A DNA stretch of 64,000 bases from Diplosphaera chodatii (Eukaryota > Chlorophyta > Trebouxiophyceae > Prasiolales > Stichococcaceae), in assembly GCA_032358165.1 (NCBI GenBank), contig JAALGY010000052.1, forward strand, positions 2,542,001 to 2,606,000, in the 5' to 3' direction. Made by a program: the position numbers and the translations under genes. The notes below the pieces were generated by a model. That model made no database searches, was not told the origin of the DNA, and saw nothing but the letters and a program-made list of their open reading frames with translations. This document shows positions 37,583 to 48,783 of this stretch, piece after piece. The first letter of the stretch is position 1; the number at the start of each line of letters is the position of its first letter.

Positions 37583-38282
37583 GTCCCGACCTCAGAACAT
37601 AGCCGGGCCAGTGGGCCCTGTCCTTACGGATCAGAGGGCTGCTTGTGCAATGTGATCTGGCGCTGAGGTACCATCAGGCTTCGGAACGTTCAAATGCGGG
37701 TGCGAAGCCGCGGACTAGCCGCTGGACACACAATGCTGACGCAGACTGCATTCGCCACCACCACTGCACTCGCCACCACCCATCTGTTGGATGCACATTG
37801 CGTCCTATGTGCAGGGTTCATGTAAGCATGAAAGTACTAGTGACTTGGGCAGCGGGTTGTTCCGCAGCCTGCTGTAAGCTCCTCAGGCCTTTGGGAGCTT
37901 GTGGCTGCGGTCGGGTCAGCGCTGCAGCAATTGAAGCATACGCTGGGCTTTGCTAACGGTGCACGGTGCTCTTGAGCCTCGACGAAGGGTGTAACACGTA
38001 CAAAACACAGTCCGCGCTACAGGTGATCATTATGTCCCGGGTCCCTCAGGAGTACCTGACACATCGCAGTAACGCCCGACCTTGACAGACCTGACCCGCA
38101 AACCCTGGTGGTACTGCACGGTTGGACAGCATCACTCATATCCAGCAGTGCTGAGGCTCTGCTGCTGACTGGAGGCCAGCAACACCACGGTCGCTGCCTG
38201 TGCTTGCTGTGCAGCAACGCGCACGTTAGCATTGTGCACCCAGCACCCAGCGCACCCCGTGTACAGCTGCCCGTGTGACGTC
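37583..38282. other. intergenic
   Basis: About 700 bases downstream of BCAT and upstream of the coiled-coil gene. No convincing coding exon; CACC-containing repeats near 37753-37785 are short and irregular. Confidence 0.5.
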
Positions 38283-41152
38283 TCACACGGCCACAACCCA
38301 GCCCAGCTCATCCTCAGCCCGCTCCTGCTGGATCGCCGTCAGCGCCTCGTACAGCTCCAGCGTCACGGGCCCTGGCTGCCCAGGCGCGCCGTACTGCCGC
38401 CGCTGCCCCTTGTACGTGATGCTGCCGACGGAGCACACGACGACCGCCGTGCCGCTGGTGAACACCTCGTCCGCCTCCATGGCCTGGGTGATGGGGACGT
38501 CGCTCTCCTCCACGGTGTAGCCCCGGGCGCGCGCGAGCTCAATCACGGCGCCCCTCGTCACGCCCGGCAGGATGGTGCCCCGCAGCGCGGGCGTGCGGAT
38601 GGTGTTGCCGGTGACGGTGAAGATGTTGCAGGAGGACACCTCCTCCAGGTACGTGTCCGTCTTCGCGTCCAGGTACACCACGTCCGAGTAGCCCGCCTTC
38701 TTGGCGTCCGCCTGCAGCCGCAGCACCTGCGCGGCGGGCGCCGAAAGCCCAGTTCAGCTGCTGGCGCAACGTGCGCAGCTTGCTTGATCGGGTGCGCGGC
38801 CAGCCAGCGGCGTTGCTGGCCTCTGGAAGTTGCCTGCGTGCAGACTCAGCACAGCTGCACAGGGTAGCCCAAAAAGCAGGCGCTGCAGCTTCGGCAGCGG
38901 CTGCTTTGCAGGGTCACACACATGTGCAGGTGTGCATTGCAAGGCAATCATGCCAGCTGCTGTTGTCTGTTGTGGCAGCCGATGGTATCAAGCTTTATAG
39001 CTCATGCAAACCCTGCTGACCCATGCTCGTGAAGCTTTGCTGAGCAGCAATGCAGCTGTGGTCAGGGTGTTTCAAGGCCTACCAGACATGCCGCTGCTGA
39101 GGGTATCAAGGTGTTATTCTTAAACCCTAGACAACTGCTCACCGGGGAGTAGTTGCCGGCGGCCTTGACGGCGCCGTTGCCGCCGGGCGCCGCGCGGTGG
39201 AAGCGCTCCTCCACCAGCAGGTCGATCGGGTCCAGCTGCCCCCCCTGCAGCACCGCGCCGGCTTTGATCAGCTGGTATGGGTAGTTGTGATTCCGGACCA
39301 GGACCATGTCCCTTGTGACTCATGCACTTCGAGCAAGGACGCACATGTGTCGGTGCGCTGACCACTCTGGCCAGCAGAGTGTCTTGCAGCAGAGTTCCAC
39401 CAGCAGCCACACCAGCAGCATGGCACTAGAGGCTTTCAGCAGCTGCGGAAGGAAAGGAGGCGCTGCTGAGGCGTTGCAGTCGGTTGCGCCCAAGTTGCCT
39501 GAGCCCTGGACACAACGAGCCACCTGAACTCTCTGGATGCCTTTTCCCCACCTTGAAGTAGGCGCCCACGGCGGCGGCGTACACGACAAAGGTGTAGGAG
39601 GGCGCGGGGCCCAGGCCCAGCAGCGCGCCGCTGCCCAGCAGCAGGGGGCGCAGGTACAGGGAGCCCCGCCCCAGCGGCGGCACCAGCTCCTGTTGCCAAC
39701 GTGTCACCACAATAGTTCTGAACAACGACGAGGCGCGTGGTGATCTGGGTGTGGGAGCTGGGGTCTGGCAGCATGGCGGACATGTGGAGCGGCGCCACAA
39801 CCTGACAGCAGCACATGAAATCAGAGCCACAGGACGGCGGGAGACGTACACCCTGGTTTTTCCTCACCTGGTTGGCGTTCACCACCTCCCGCACCGCGCG
39901 GATGAACAGCTCGGTCGGCGGCGCCGGCATCAGCATGCGGGCGGCGCCGTCGCGCATGCGGCTGGCGTTTGCGTTCGGCCGGAACAGCACGATGCGGCCC
40001 TTTGCGCTGCGCTGCGCCTGCACTTGCAGCGCAGGCACAAGGTTAGTGCCCGTGGACAGTCAGAGGCATACAGCCAGTACATTGACGAATGACAAAGCCA
40101 TCGCTGTGGCAGCTGCTGCAAGGGTGGCGCGACGACTGCGCGCAGTACATGTGGCAGTCGTAACACGACCATTGCAAAGGCCCCAGCAGCAGCACCTTCA
40201 TGCCCTCGAAGATGGACTGGCCGTAGTTGAGCGCCTGGGAGCTGGGCAGCAGCTGCATGGGGCCGTACGGCTGCAGGCCGCCCCGCCACCCGCCCTCCTC
40301 GCTCTCATAGGTCGCCAGGAACTGCGTCTGCATTGTGGTGGCAGAGCAGGTGTGTTGGGTGCACAGGCTCTGTGAGCGCGCTTCAAGGACTGTGCGTTCT
40401 ACGACAAGGGCAGCGTGTTCGGGCTCAGGCCGCAGTTGCAAAGGGCTGCGAGGGGTCGCACCTTGCAGACGTGGTCCAGCCCGAAGCCCAGCGTGTCCCA
40501 GTCAACATTCACCGGGCTGCAGGGGGCAACCAAACATCGGTCATGCGCTTTTGGTCAAGCTGCCTAGCCTCGAGTGTATCTTGAGCAATCAAGCAAGCAC
40601 TGAGGTTTATCAGTGGCTGTGTGTGCACTTCACCTGACGGCCGAGTGCTGCTGCGCGCTTTCTGGCTTTTTCTCGGCAACCGCTGCCTCTGCGACGGGCG
40701 CCGCTGCGAGCAGCTGGCGGCATGGCCGGGACCGCAGCGGCCGCTGAAGCAGAGCCAGCCGCCCGCTGTGCCTGCTGTGAAGCCTGTGCAGCCTGCAGGT
40801 GTGATGTGCAATGTCAGCATGCACTGCACAAATCGCGTGCGTGCCCTGCTATACTCTAACCTGCACGCTGTTCTGCATATGATCCACTGACATACACTTG
40901 CAACGGTGCGTAGATGCGTTTGAGAGCCGACCTGCTGGCTGTTGCATGTGCGCCGGCTGCAGAGCTCAGGCTGGCATCCCTGCACACACGAACAGTACAG
41001 CAGTTAGGAAAGATCCTGATATCCTTGTCTCAGGACGTGCGCACGCGCTCGTTATCACTTTTCAGAAGCAGCAGGCGCGCATCTGGAACATCTTGGCTGC
41101 ACAGCCCCAGACGACATTTTCACCTCTCAATCCCCAGGGATGCCAGCGTCAT
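38283..41152 (-). CDS. BCAT: branched-chain amino acid aminotransferase (plastid or mitochondrial)
   Basis: PLP enzyme of fold type IV (EC 2.6.1.42) that transfers the amino group between Leu/Ile/Val and 2-oxoglutarate, the last step of branched-chain synthesis in plastids. Start at 41152: a 29-base first exon (MTLASLGIE) splices in phase to 40792-40634 and gives an Arg/Leu/Ser-rich, acid-poor presequence (HRLHSRHSGRLALLQRPLRS, then CRQLLAAAPVAEAAVAEKK), typical of organelle targeting. Then VNVDWDTLGFGLDHVCK, GPMQLLPSSQALNYGQSIFE with GMK, LFRPNANASRMRDGAARMLM, PPLGRGSLYLRPLLLGSGA, and PGGNGAVKAAGNYSP, where the Lys is the PLP-binding residue. The large last exon (about 38736-38283) holds YLEEVSSCNIFTVTGNTI, GTILPGVTRGAVIELARARG and MEADEVFTSGTAVVVCSVGS. 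All family blocks are present, so it should be active. Confidence 0.95.
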
Positions 41153-41937
41153 GGCGACGCGCTCGAAAGCTGCAGGGTACGTGTGCTCCCTGCTCTGACG
41201 TGGTACAATGTGCTACGAGCCAGCGGCGTCCGCGCGATCGCTGTGAAAAGCCCGCCAAAGCGCAGCAGCCAAACCACTGGAAGCCACCAGCAGATTGTGC
41301 GCGCGTCCGCTGGCCTTGCTCACTGAGAACACCCCACACTGGCTTGTGTTGCAAATCAAAGTGTTGCTGGGCGCTTGCAGGGCAACTTCTGCGGCCCCGC
41401 TGCCTGATTATGCTGCATGGCGTGAGCTGTGCCTGTGGGGCACCCTGTACTGACTCTTGAATGGGATTTCTTGTCGGCGATGAGTGTGGTCAGCTCCAAA
41501 CGGAATGCTGCCGATCAAATCAGCAGTTGCTGTCTGTGCTCAGAAAAGTTGCAGTATCTGCGGCCGAGCACCTTGTATAGCATCTTGCTCACAGGAAGTT
41601 ATCTAGATCAGCATAACAGTAACTCGCGTGCGGCCAGTCACCACAAGATGCGGAATCTGCGGCTGACTTTTACTGTGCCAGTGGCGGAGACATGCAGCAC
41701 AGCACACCATGGCAGCTGCAACTGTCTGTTTACTCGGCGCCGCTGCCGCCGGATTGGTGGGATCTACCGTATCGGTTGCCAGGTCCCAAAGTTGCACGAG
41801 TGCATTGCTGCGCAGCAGCAGCCGTTCAACGCCTGCGTCATAGGCTACAGCACCAACAGGTATCAGAGCCTGCTTGACAGACAAGACAAGGATCTATCAC
41901 GATGACGTTACCCTGGAGTGCTGAGCAGGTCACCCTC
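41153..41937. other. mostly non-coding gap with one possible minus-strand exon
   Basis: Between the BCAT start and the next gene's stop. The minus strand at about 41869-41700 reads LIPVGAVAYDAGVERLLLRS then NALVQLWDLATDT, which looks protein-like and follows an AG, but the plus strand is also open there and no family is recognised. It could be an extra 3' exon of the neighbouring gene or chance. Confidence 0.3.
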
Positions 41938-43760
41938 AGCTGATGGCTGTCGTCATGTCAAAGACGGTGTGCGTGATGGTGTTCGTGCCTAGGGTGGAGC
42001 TTCCCTGGCCATCGTACCCAAGCGAGGAGGTAGCGCCGCCAGTCAGCAGCAGCGTGAAGGGGCACCTCAGCTCCTGTTCATGTCTGCCCTCTGCAAACAT
42101 GCACATGTTGGTAGCCTTCCTCGCGCTAGTCACAGCACCACATACTGCGTGCAGGCAGCTGGGCGATACTGCAGGCGTACTATAAAGACAGCGGCGTCAG
42201 CCGTTGTGCCATGTGTTGAGTGTGCTGCTCGGCTGGGCATGGGCTGAGACGTATCACTATGGATTACCTCGGCTCAGTAGCTCGATAAGTTGCTTGGGCT
42301 CCACGCCGTCCTTGTCATGTTGAACAACATGCTCCAAGTACGCTGATAGTGCCGCACAGTCTGGGACAACCCTGCAAGGAGTTTATGGGATGCGTGTGTC
42401 CATGAGACCATCAGCACAGCTGGCCGCCAGCAGCTGGTCAGTTACAGTGGCGTGGATGTTGCAGTCTGCAGCAACAATCTTGAGCACCACTGCATGGGCA
42501 CTCACTCAGAAATGTCCTCGTCGCTGTGGCCTCCACCGGCAGCATTGCCGTAAACCTCCTCTGGGGCGTCTTCACCAGTGGTGTCGTCATCCTCATCGTC
42601 GCCGTGTTTCATCGCCGTGCCAGCGTACGCAGTCATCAGCATCGCCTCCGGGATCTTCGCCATCGGAGCCCGCTGTCCCTGTCCCTGCTCTTCGACGCTC
42701 CCTGGCATGCACCGTGGCCTGCCGCGCCGGGCGTGCGCCGCAGCCTGCTGCGCCTCGAGATGCTGCTGCCTGGCCTCCTTTTCGGCTGCGGCGAGTGCTG
42801 CCTGGGCCTGCGCATGGGGGGAAACGGTCCGACTGAGCGCATCACACCTGCTCATCTGCATATCGTGCAGCAAGCCACCTGCCTTCATGCTGCGCAAGAC
42901 CCGATGCGCTTTGCATGCCCCACTCCCGCGCTGTCATTCCAAGGCTGAATGCATGAGTCATGCAGCTACGACACAATGGTCGTGAATGCAAACCTGCTGA
43001 AGCTGCTGCATGCTGCTGTTCGGGTTGTCGGCTGCCGATACTGCTTCATCAGCACGCCAACTGCACTCGCTGCCATGCTGCTGGCCGCTTTTCCATCGTC
43101 ACTGGTCGCCAGATGCAGGAACGCCCTGTGCGTGCGCCATCCCAGGCCCCGCATGGCCATACGGGTGATGTCTTCCGACTGCACACGATGGTGTGCAGGT
43201 GCACTGGCACATCTAAGCATGCAGTGCGCGCTTGGTATGGTAACGATGACATGACTAGGCACATGCTTGACAGACACTCATTGCCTCGGAATCAGCAGCG
43301 TGAGACCCGGTTGCAACAATGCACGCACGGCCCACCTTCAGCAGGTTCTCGATACTGTTGTTGCGCGCGACCGCGTATGGTGTGCTGGCGGCCTGCAGCA
43401 CCGCCCCCATCCGCTGCAGCCATTCCGGCACGGTCTGAAACGTGCGGCTGGCAAGTGCGCACTCGCCGAACTCTGGCCGCAGCCTGTTCCTGACCGTCTC
43501 TGCGGCCGGTTGTGTGTCCCAGCAGGTTGCTGGACGCCACCAGTTCGTCAAGGCGCCTGTCGGACTCCCTGTCGACTTGTGCTATCTTGCTGTACGCTTT
43601 GGCAACCCTTCGTTTCAGGCCGACTAGGTCCTCAGTGCAGTGAAGATCCGCTGGCTCATGCAAGTCGGGCCCGTAGTAGGCATCCAGAAGCGTTGGTTGT
43701 GCGACATGACAACCAGCATGTGAGGATCTGCGACGCAGGGCCTGGCATGACAGCTGCCTT
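41938..43760 (-). CDS. unidentified protein with acidic segment, apparent frameshift
   Basis: Not recognised. Protein-like minus-strand blocks in order: LLDAYYGPDLHEPADLHCTE with DLVGLKRRVAKAYSKIAQVD and RESDRRLDELVASSN (43690-43525); then, one frame away with no room for an intron, ETVRNRLRPEFGECALASRT, VPEWLQRMGAVLQAASTPYA and NNSIENLLKVGRACI (43503-43318); a helical, then acidic exon (about 42810-42495) with KHGDDEDDDTTGEDAPEEVY; a small exon near 42374-42270 reading VVPDCAALSAYLEHVVQHDK with EPKQLIELLSR; and a last exon with CPFTLLLTGGATSSLGYDGQ and THTVFDMTTAIS before TGA at 41940-41938. Coding is inferred from composition and splice sites. The frame change near 43510-43525 suggests an indel or assembly error. 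5' end unknown. Confidence 0.4.
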
Positions 43761-45080
43761 TGTGACCGATGGGCTCCAGCAGAACATTGCATGGGCGCGA
43801 AGTGTATGGAGGTAGCACCATACAGGCGACAGGATAGCCTCGACATCCACATGGAAGGAGCCTGAAAATACATCACCACGCTGTCAACTCTGCATGTCAG
43901 CTTGATACGTTGATTGACCTCGATCGAAATCTGAACACGTCCGCTAGGCCCCCAACACCACGGAACCCGTTTGTGCACACGACGCTGTGCCAGTTCAGAC
44001 ACTGAATCAGAGGTAGTCAACGGCAGAAACGCTGATGCAAAGCGGCACTCATCGGCCCTGGTATGATATTAAACAGCTCATGGCTACTGTTCAAGGGCTG
44101 GTCAAGCTGGCAATTGCGTGTCGTCGTCTTGCACCTCGACTCTTGCTCTCCTGCCGGCCTGTACTGAGATCTGGCCTGTACTGAGATCCAGCAAATGTTA
44201 AATGGGGAGTGGTGCACTGTCCCTGAGCGATAAGAAGGCGTTGCGGCTTGCGCACTTTGATCAGTGGTGGTCCGGCCCCGTGATTCACTGCAGTTGGGAG
44301 CAACCTCAGCTGCTTAACATAAAAGCATGGCAACCGTGCAGATGAGCGCTCCAGATAGTCAGCTCAGGATGGCGGCTACCGTATGCTGCATTCACGATGG
44401 TGTTCTATCTGGGCATGGTCATGAAGGCGAGCTGACTTCACAGAACAGGGTAGCAGCATGGCAGACAGCGGTGCATGATGCAACACAGCCCGCTGCGTGT
44501 GCAACGAGACTGCATTGCAGAGTAAGCGGGAGTTGCGGTTCATCTCACGTACACGTTTGGTCTGCCAGGCTGACATTGAAGTCCAGGTATGTTGACCTTG
44601 AGATTGCCAGATGTCGTGTAGCATGTGTGCAGTCTGCACTGGGAGTCTGTACGAGAACCAGACATATAAGTAGTCAGCGAGGACTGCTCATGGAACGATG
44701 CCGGTAGCCATTACAAGTTCATTTCTGTTGATCAAGGGTGGTCTGTATCGTGTCAGAGACCAACAGCCACCAGCAGCATCACGGGGTCGGCAAGCACGCG
44801 CTCCGTGATGCAGCTCAGGACTGCGAGATGTCAGCCAGCTCTCCGGTAAACGCTGGTCGATGTTGGCAGCTTCCCTGTACCTGTATAGCGGCTGTTGCTC
44901 AAGCTGCCATCGACCACAGGCGGCTGTTCAGAGCCACGCTTGGTATGCCGCCTACGCCACCACCCGGCCGCTGCTCCATGGCGGCACTTGGCAGCGCTGC
45001 TGCATGTCGACCGATGCAGGCTGCTTGCCAGCGGCTGCCAGACCAGCGACGCTGCAGCACCCGCTGCCACGGGACCCTGC
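43761..45080. other. intergenic, AT-richer
   Basis: About 1.3 kb with no recognisable gene on either strand. It contains the small tandem repeat at 44156-44189 and lies downstream of the FBPase stop. Confidence 0.5.
44156..44189. repeat. 17-base tandem repeat, two copies
   Basis: GGCCTGTACTGAGATC occurs twice with a period of 17 bases. It lies outside any gene model. Confidence 0.85.
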
Positions 45081-48000
45081 CTAGAAGAAGGACTCCAGGT
45101 ACTCCACCTCCGCCTTGGAGCCCACGAACAGCGGCACCCGCTGGTGCACCTGCAGACGCAGCCCGCACCGTCAGAGTCAGCTTCCAGCTCTCAGCACAGG
45201 CGTTGCCACTACACTTGCACACTGCGAGCTGAGCGCAACATCGGATGGCTGGCAGCCATGGCACCCCGCAGGCTGTGCCCACCTCATTGGGTTGCACTTC
45301 CATGACGCGGCCTGCCCCGGTGGAGCCCTTGCCGCCCGCCTGCTCATTGAAAGGCCCAGGGTGTCGGACCAGAATATGATAGAGGCAGGTGGCGAGGTAC
45401 AGCCCAATAGGGTGTCCGAAGGTCGGTGGATAAGCATAGCAGGGGTGCAGCGTTTCCCTGGCAGCTAAGCAGGCGGTTGTGCATCAACCGAAGGGGCACA
45501 ACAGTCCAGGCACACAGCGGCGAGGCCTGATATCACCGCGCCTCTGACCTAAGGTATGGCAGGCAGTCAAGCAGCGATGCCAACAATAGGGATTGGCTGA
45601 TGAGATGCGCACCTGCTCCGCGATCATGGACATGGGCGCGCACTCGTACAGCAGCCGCAGCTTGCCGTTCTTGTTCTTCACATCGCCCGGGTAGCCGTAG
45701 ATGCCGCCGTACAGCATGGTGCGGTGGAAGTCGCCCACCTGGCGCCAGCAGGAAGCACGGTTGCTGTGGCTAGTGGTGGGCAGCAGGCAGCTTGGACAGC
45801 TGGTTTCTACACCGGTGTGCACACTCGTCTTCAGTTTGCACTGCAATGTGCCTCAAAATGCATGTGGCAGACGACCGCATAGCACAGCGCAGTTCCAATC
45901 AGCGCCAGGGGCCTATCAAGCGCACCAGGCTGCCGATGTAGCGGGAGGAGTATGCCTTCCCGTTGATGTTGTCCTTTGTCTTCAGGCTGTCCATGTACTT
46001 CTTCAGGCCGTCTGTCCAGCCCTGCAGCAGCGACAAAGCCTGAACATATGTGATGTCCCATGAACGGCCACCTATGCACACACCTAGCCTTCAATCATGG
46101 ATGTTGACGCTACCCCACTTCTGCACCGCACATGAGCTCTGTTGCGCTTTTCAAGGCCGTCCCCAGGCTATCTAGATGGAGGCCTGCGCACCTGGTAGTT
46201 GCCCTCGTTGAAGGAGTAGATGGCGCCCTTCTCGGGGACCTGCATGTTGGGGTGGCTCAGGATGAACTCGCCCACGTTGGAGTCGTAGGTGAAGCCGTGC
46301 ACGCCGCTGCCCAGCGTCAGCACGAACACCGTGGACGACGAGTACAGGCAGTAGCCCGCGCCCAGCAGCGAGGTGCCTGCGGCGGGGGAACCAGCCAGAG
46401 CAGGGTCACGGACCGCAGGATGATGTTGGCCATTATCTCCTTATTCAGTGGGAGACCATCCCACAGGCGCGAACCTCTGACTTGCAGTCAGATGAGCTTG
46501 GGCGGGAAGGTTTGCAGTTGCTGTTGGGAGTCGACTGCGCACCTGGTTGGCACACGTTCAGCACGCAGTTCTTCATCATCTGCTCAGGGTCGTCCATGTC
46601 CTGCACACAGCGCACGTGCTGCGCTTCAGTCGTGGCCAATGGCTGCTAGCCGGTGATGCCCTATGCAAGTGGAGATGCGAGCAGCACGGCAGCAATAAGC
46701 ATACGACAATGTCCACCGCCTGCTAGGCTGCGCGCGCTGTTGTCCACGTGAAGGATTCGCAAGGTATTCAGCTAGGCACAGGGTTTCTCCGTCCCACCTC
46801 CAGGCTGCACTCGTCGTTGGGGTCGTAGATGCCGAAGATGGAGCCGGTGGAGATGCCGGCGTCGATGTTGGAGCTGCCGTCCAGCGGGTCGAACACCACC
46901 ACGTAGTTGCCGCTGAACGTCTCCTCCACCGCCACAGGGAGGTCCTCCTCCTCCGAGGCGATTGTGCCCTGGGGTGAAAAGTGTCACGGAAACCGTCACC
47001 GACTCTGGCGCTGGGGCCGCTCGCCGCCAAGGCCACCCGACCAGTGGAGCAACAGCCAGCACGGTCAGCATGCCGTTGCTCCAGCACGCTCACGGCCTCG
47101 TCCGGCCATCTCTGCGCTGTTAATCATGCAGAGAGCCAGCGGGCCCGTAGTGAATTCGAGGGTGCTGTTTTCCTGGTCACATACACCGTCACTGCGGGGC
47201 GCACCGTGCGGCCGGACGCGCGCAGGGCGTTGCAGAACACGGTGTTGGACACCACGTCCAGCTTCTTCTGGTCCTCCCCCTGGATATTGGCGGCGCCCGC
47301 CAGCCCCGTCAGGTTGCTGATGCCGCTGCGGTTCACCTGCGCATGACCGACACACGCATTTTGCGGGGTATCAGGAGGAGCCCGGCTGCAGCATGCGCAC
47401 GCGCTGGCCAGCCTGCGCTATGTCCTGAGTCGCGCTGGCGGCGGGTGCGAGGCTGAGGATCTGGGGCAGCGTCGTGCGGGCCCTCCTGGCGTCCCGCAGG
47501 GACCCGCGCAGCTCACCAGGCTGGCGATCTGCTTGCAGGCGACTGCGATGGAGGAGATGACGGTCGCCAGCTCGCTGTCCACGTTGCCCGACGCCTCCTC
47601 CTGCGCTCCAGACACAAGGCCGTCGGGGCGGAGGCGCTGGTCCTCTGCGTGCCCGGACACGGGCTCAAGCTTGCGGCGCCTGCCCTCCTGACGCGGAGTG
47701 CTTGCATGCAGCAGTTGTGGTGCGCATCTCGCGAAGCACCTTCAGCAGCCAGGTCGTCAGCGTGGACATGGAGTACTCCTCATCCCCCGCAGCCTGCGTT
47801 TGAGACAAGTTGGATCATTTGCGCCGCAAAAATGGGAACGCATCAGCTGTCATATGCAGAGGGTGCTTGCTTGCTGCGTGGCTGTGCTGGCGATCCGTAA
47901 ATAAGCGCTTGCTGGCTGCACCTTGACTTGGAGGCTGCGCCTGCCGCTGCATGGGCGCGCCTGCCGGAAGGGGCTGCCGATGCTGCTGGCGGGCAGACAC

Positions 48001-48324
48001 CTCGTCTGCGAGACCTGCTCAACGGACAGCGCTGTCAGCTAAGCCCGCGGCAGGGGATCCTGAAGACTACTGCGTGGGCAACTTGCAGATCGGCAGGCAG
48101 CACCAAAGTACCTCGATGATCCAAACAGCGTGATCAAAGATCCACAGCAGCAGGAACTATATATGAATGACTGCCAACTTGATGTGCATGCGGCGTGGTG
48201 TCACCTTGCCGCAGCTGGAGCCTGCAAGGCTGGCAGGCAGTGCACACTGAGCTTGCACTTGCTGCTTGCGACCCGCTGCAGCAGCAGCAGCAGCGCCGGA
48301 TCCCAGCAGTAGGGACGACGCCAT
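45081..48324 (-). CDS. FBP1: chloroplast fructose-1,6-bisphosphatase, redox-regulated
   Basis: Calvin-cycle enzyme (EC 3.1.3.11) hydrolysing fructose 1,6-bisphosphate to fructose 6-phosphate in the stroma. Eleven exons; 48324-48205, 47793-47740, 47600-47517, 47336-47205, 46968-46798, 46600-46543 and 46376-46192 are phase-checked, then about 46022-45920, 45743-45611, 45342-45283 and 45149-45081. First exon is a clear transit peptide ([20 protein letters not shown]). Then STLTTWLLK joined to [40 protein letters not shown], metal-site [20 protein letters not shown], the redox loop [84 protein letters not shown]. The Cys of NDEC plus the Cys pair CVLNVC mark the thioredoxin-regulated plastid isoform; the cytosolic enzyme lacks this loop. 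Start fixed by the in-phase transit exon. Confidence 0.96.
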
Positions 48325-48783
48325 AATCGCCGCTGTTCCGATGCAAAGAAGGCGGTCAAATGTGCCGTGCCAGCCTGCAGCAGTGTGCAGACTTTATCCT
48401 CGCTTGAGGCCCACACCTTGTCCGGCAGCGCTCCAGGGCTGGCTGTTTCTGCTCGGAAAGCTGCAGGAAGGAGCGGCGGCGTTAGCGGCGGGACTTGGCT
48501 ATCATGGTGGCAGGACAAGCGTTGGGAGGAGGCAGTCTCATGCTGCAAGGAAGCTGCAGGGGGTTCACGTCCGTGACGCGGTGGCTAGCGGCGACATACC
48601 TGTCGGAAGGGTTGGAGTTTACCCTTGAAAAGTCTAAGATCATTCCCGGGCATCTGATGAAGGCTGGAAGATATCATGCACAGGCTTTTGCAGGCGCCCC
48701 GAGCAAGAGCCAGAGGGGACCCATCCGAAACCACAAACGCAGACGCCTTGGCAGTTCACCGTGCTACTTCAAATGAATTTCAG
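48325..48783. promoter_or_regulatory. upstream region of FBPase
   Basis: 460 bases between the FBPase start codon and the stop of the upstream Abraxas-like gene on the same strand; it must contain the FBPase promoter and the neighbour's 3' UTR. No specific element could be identified. Confidence 0.45.
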
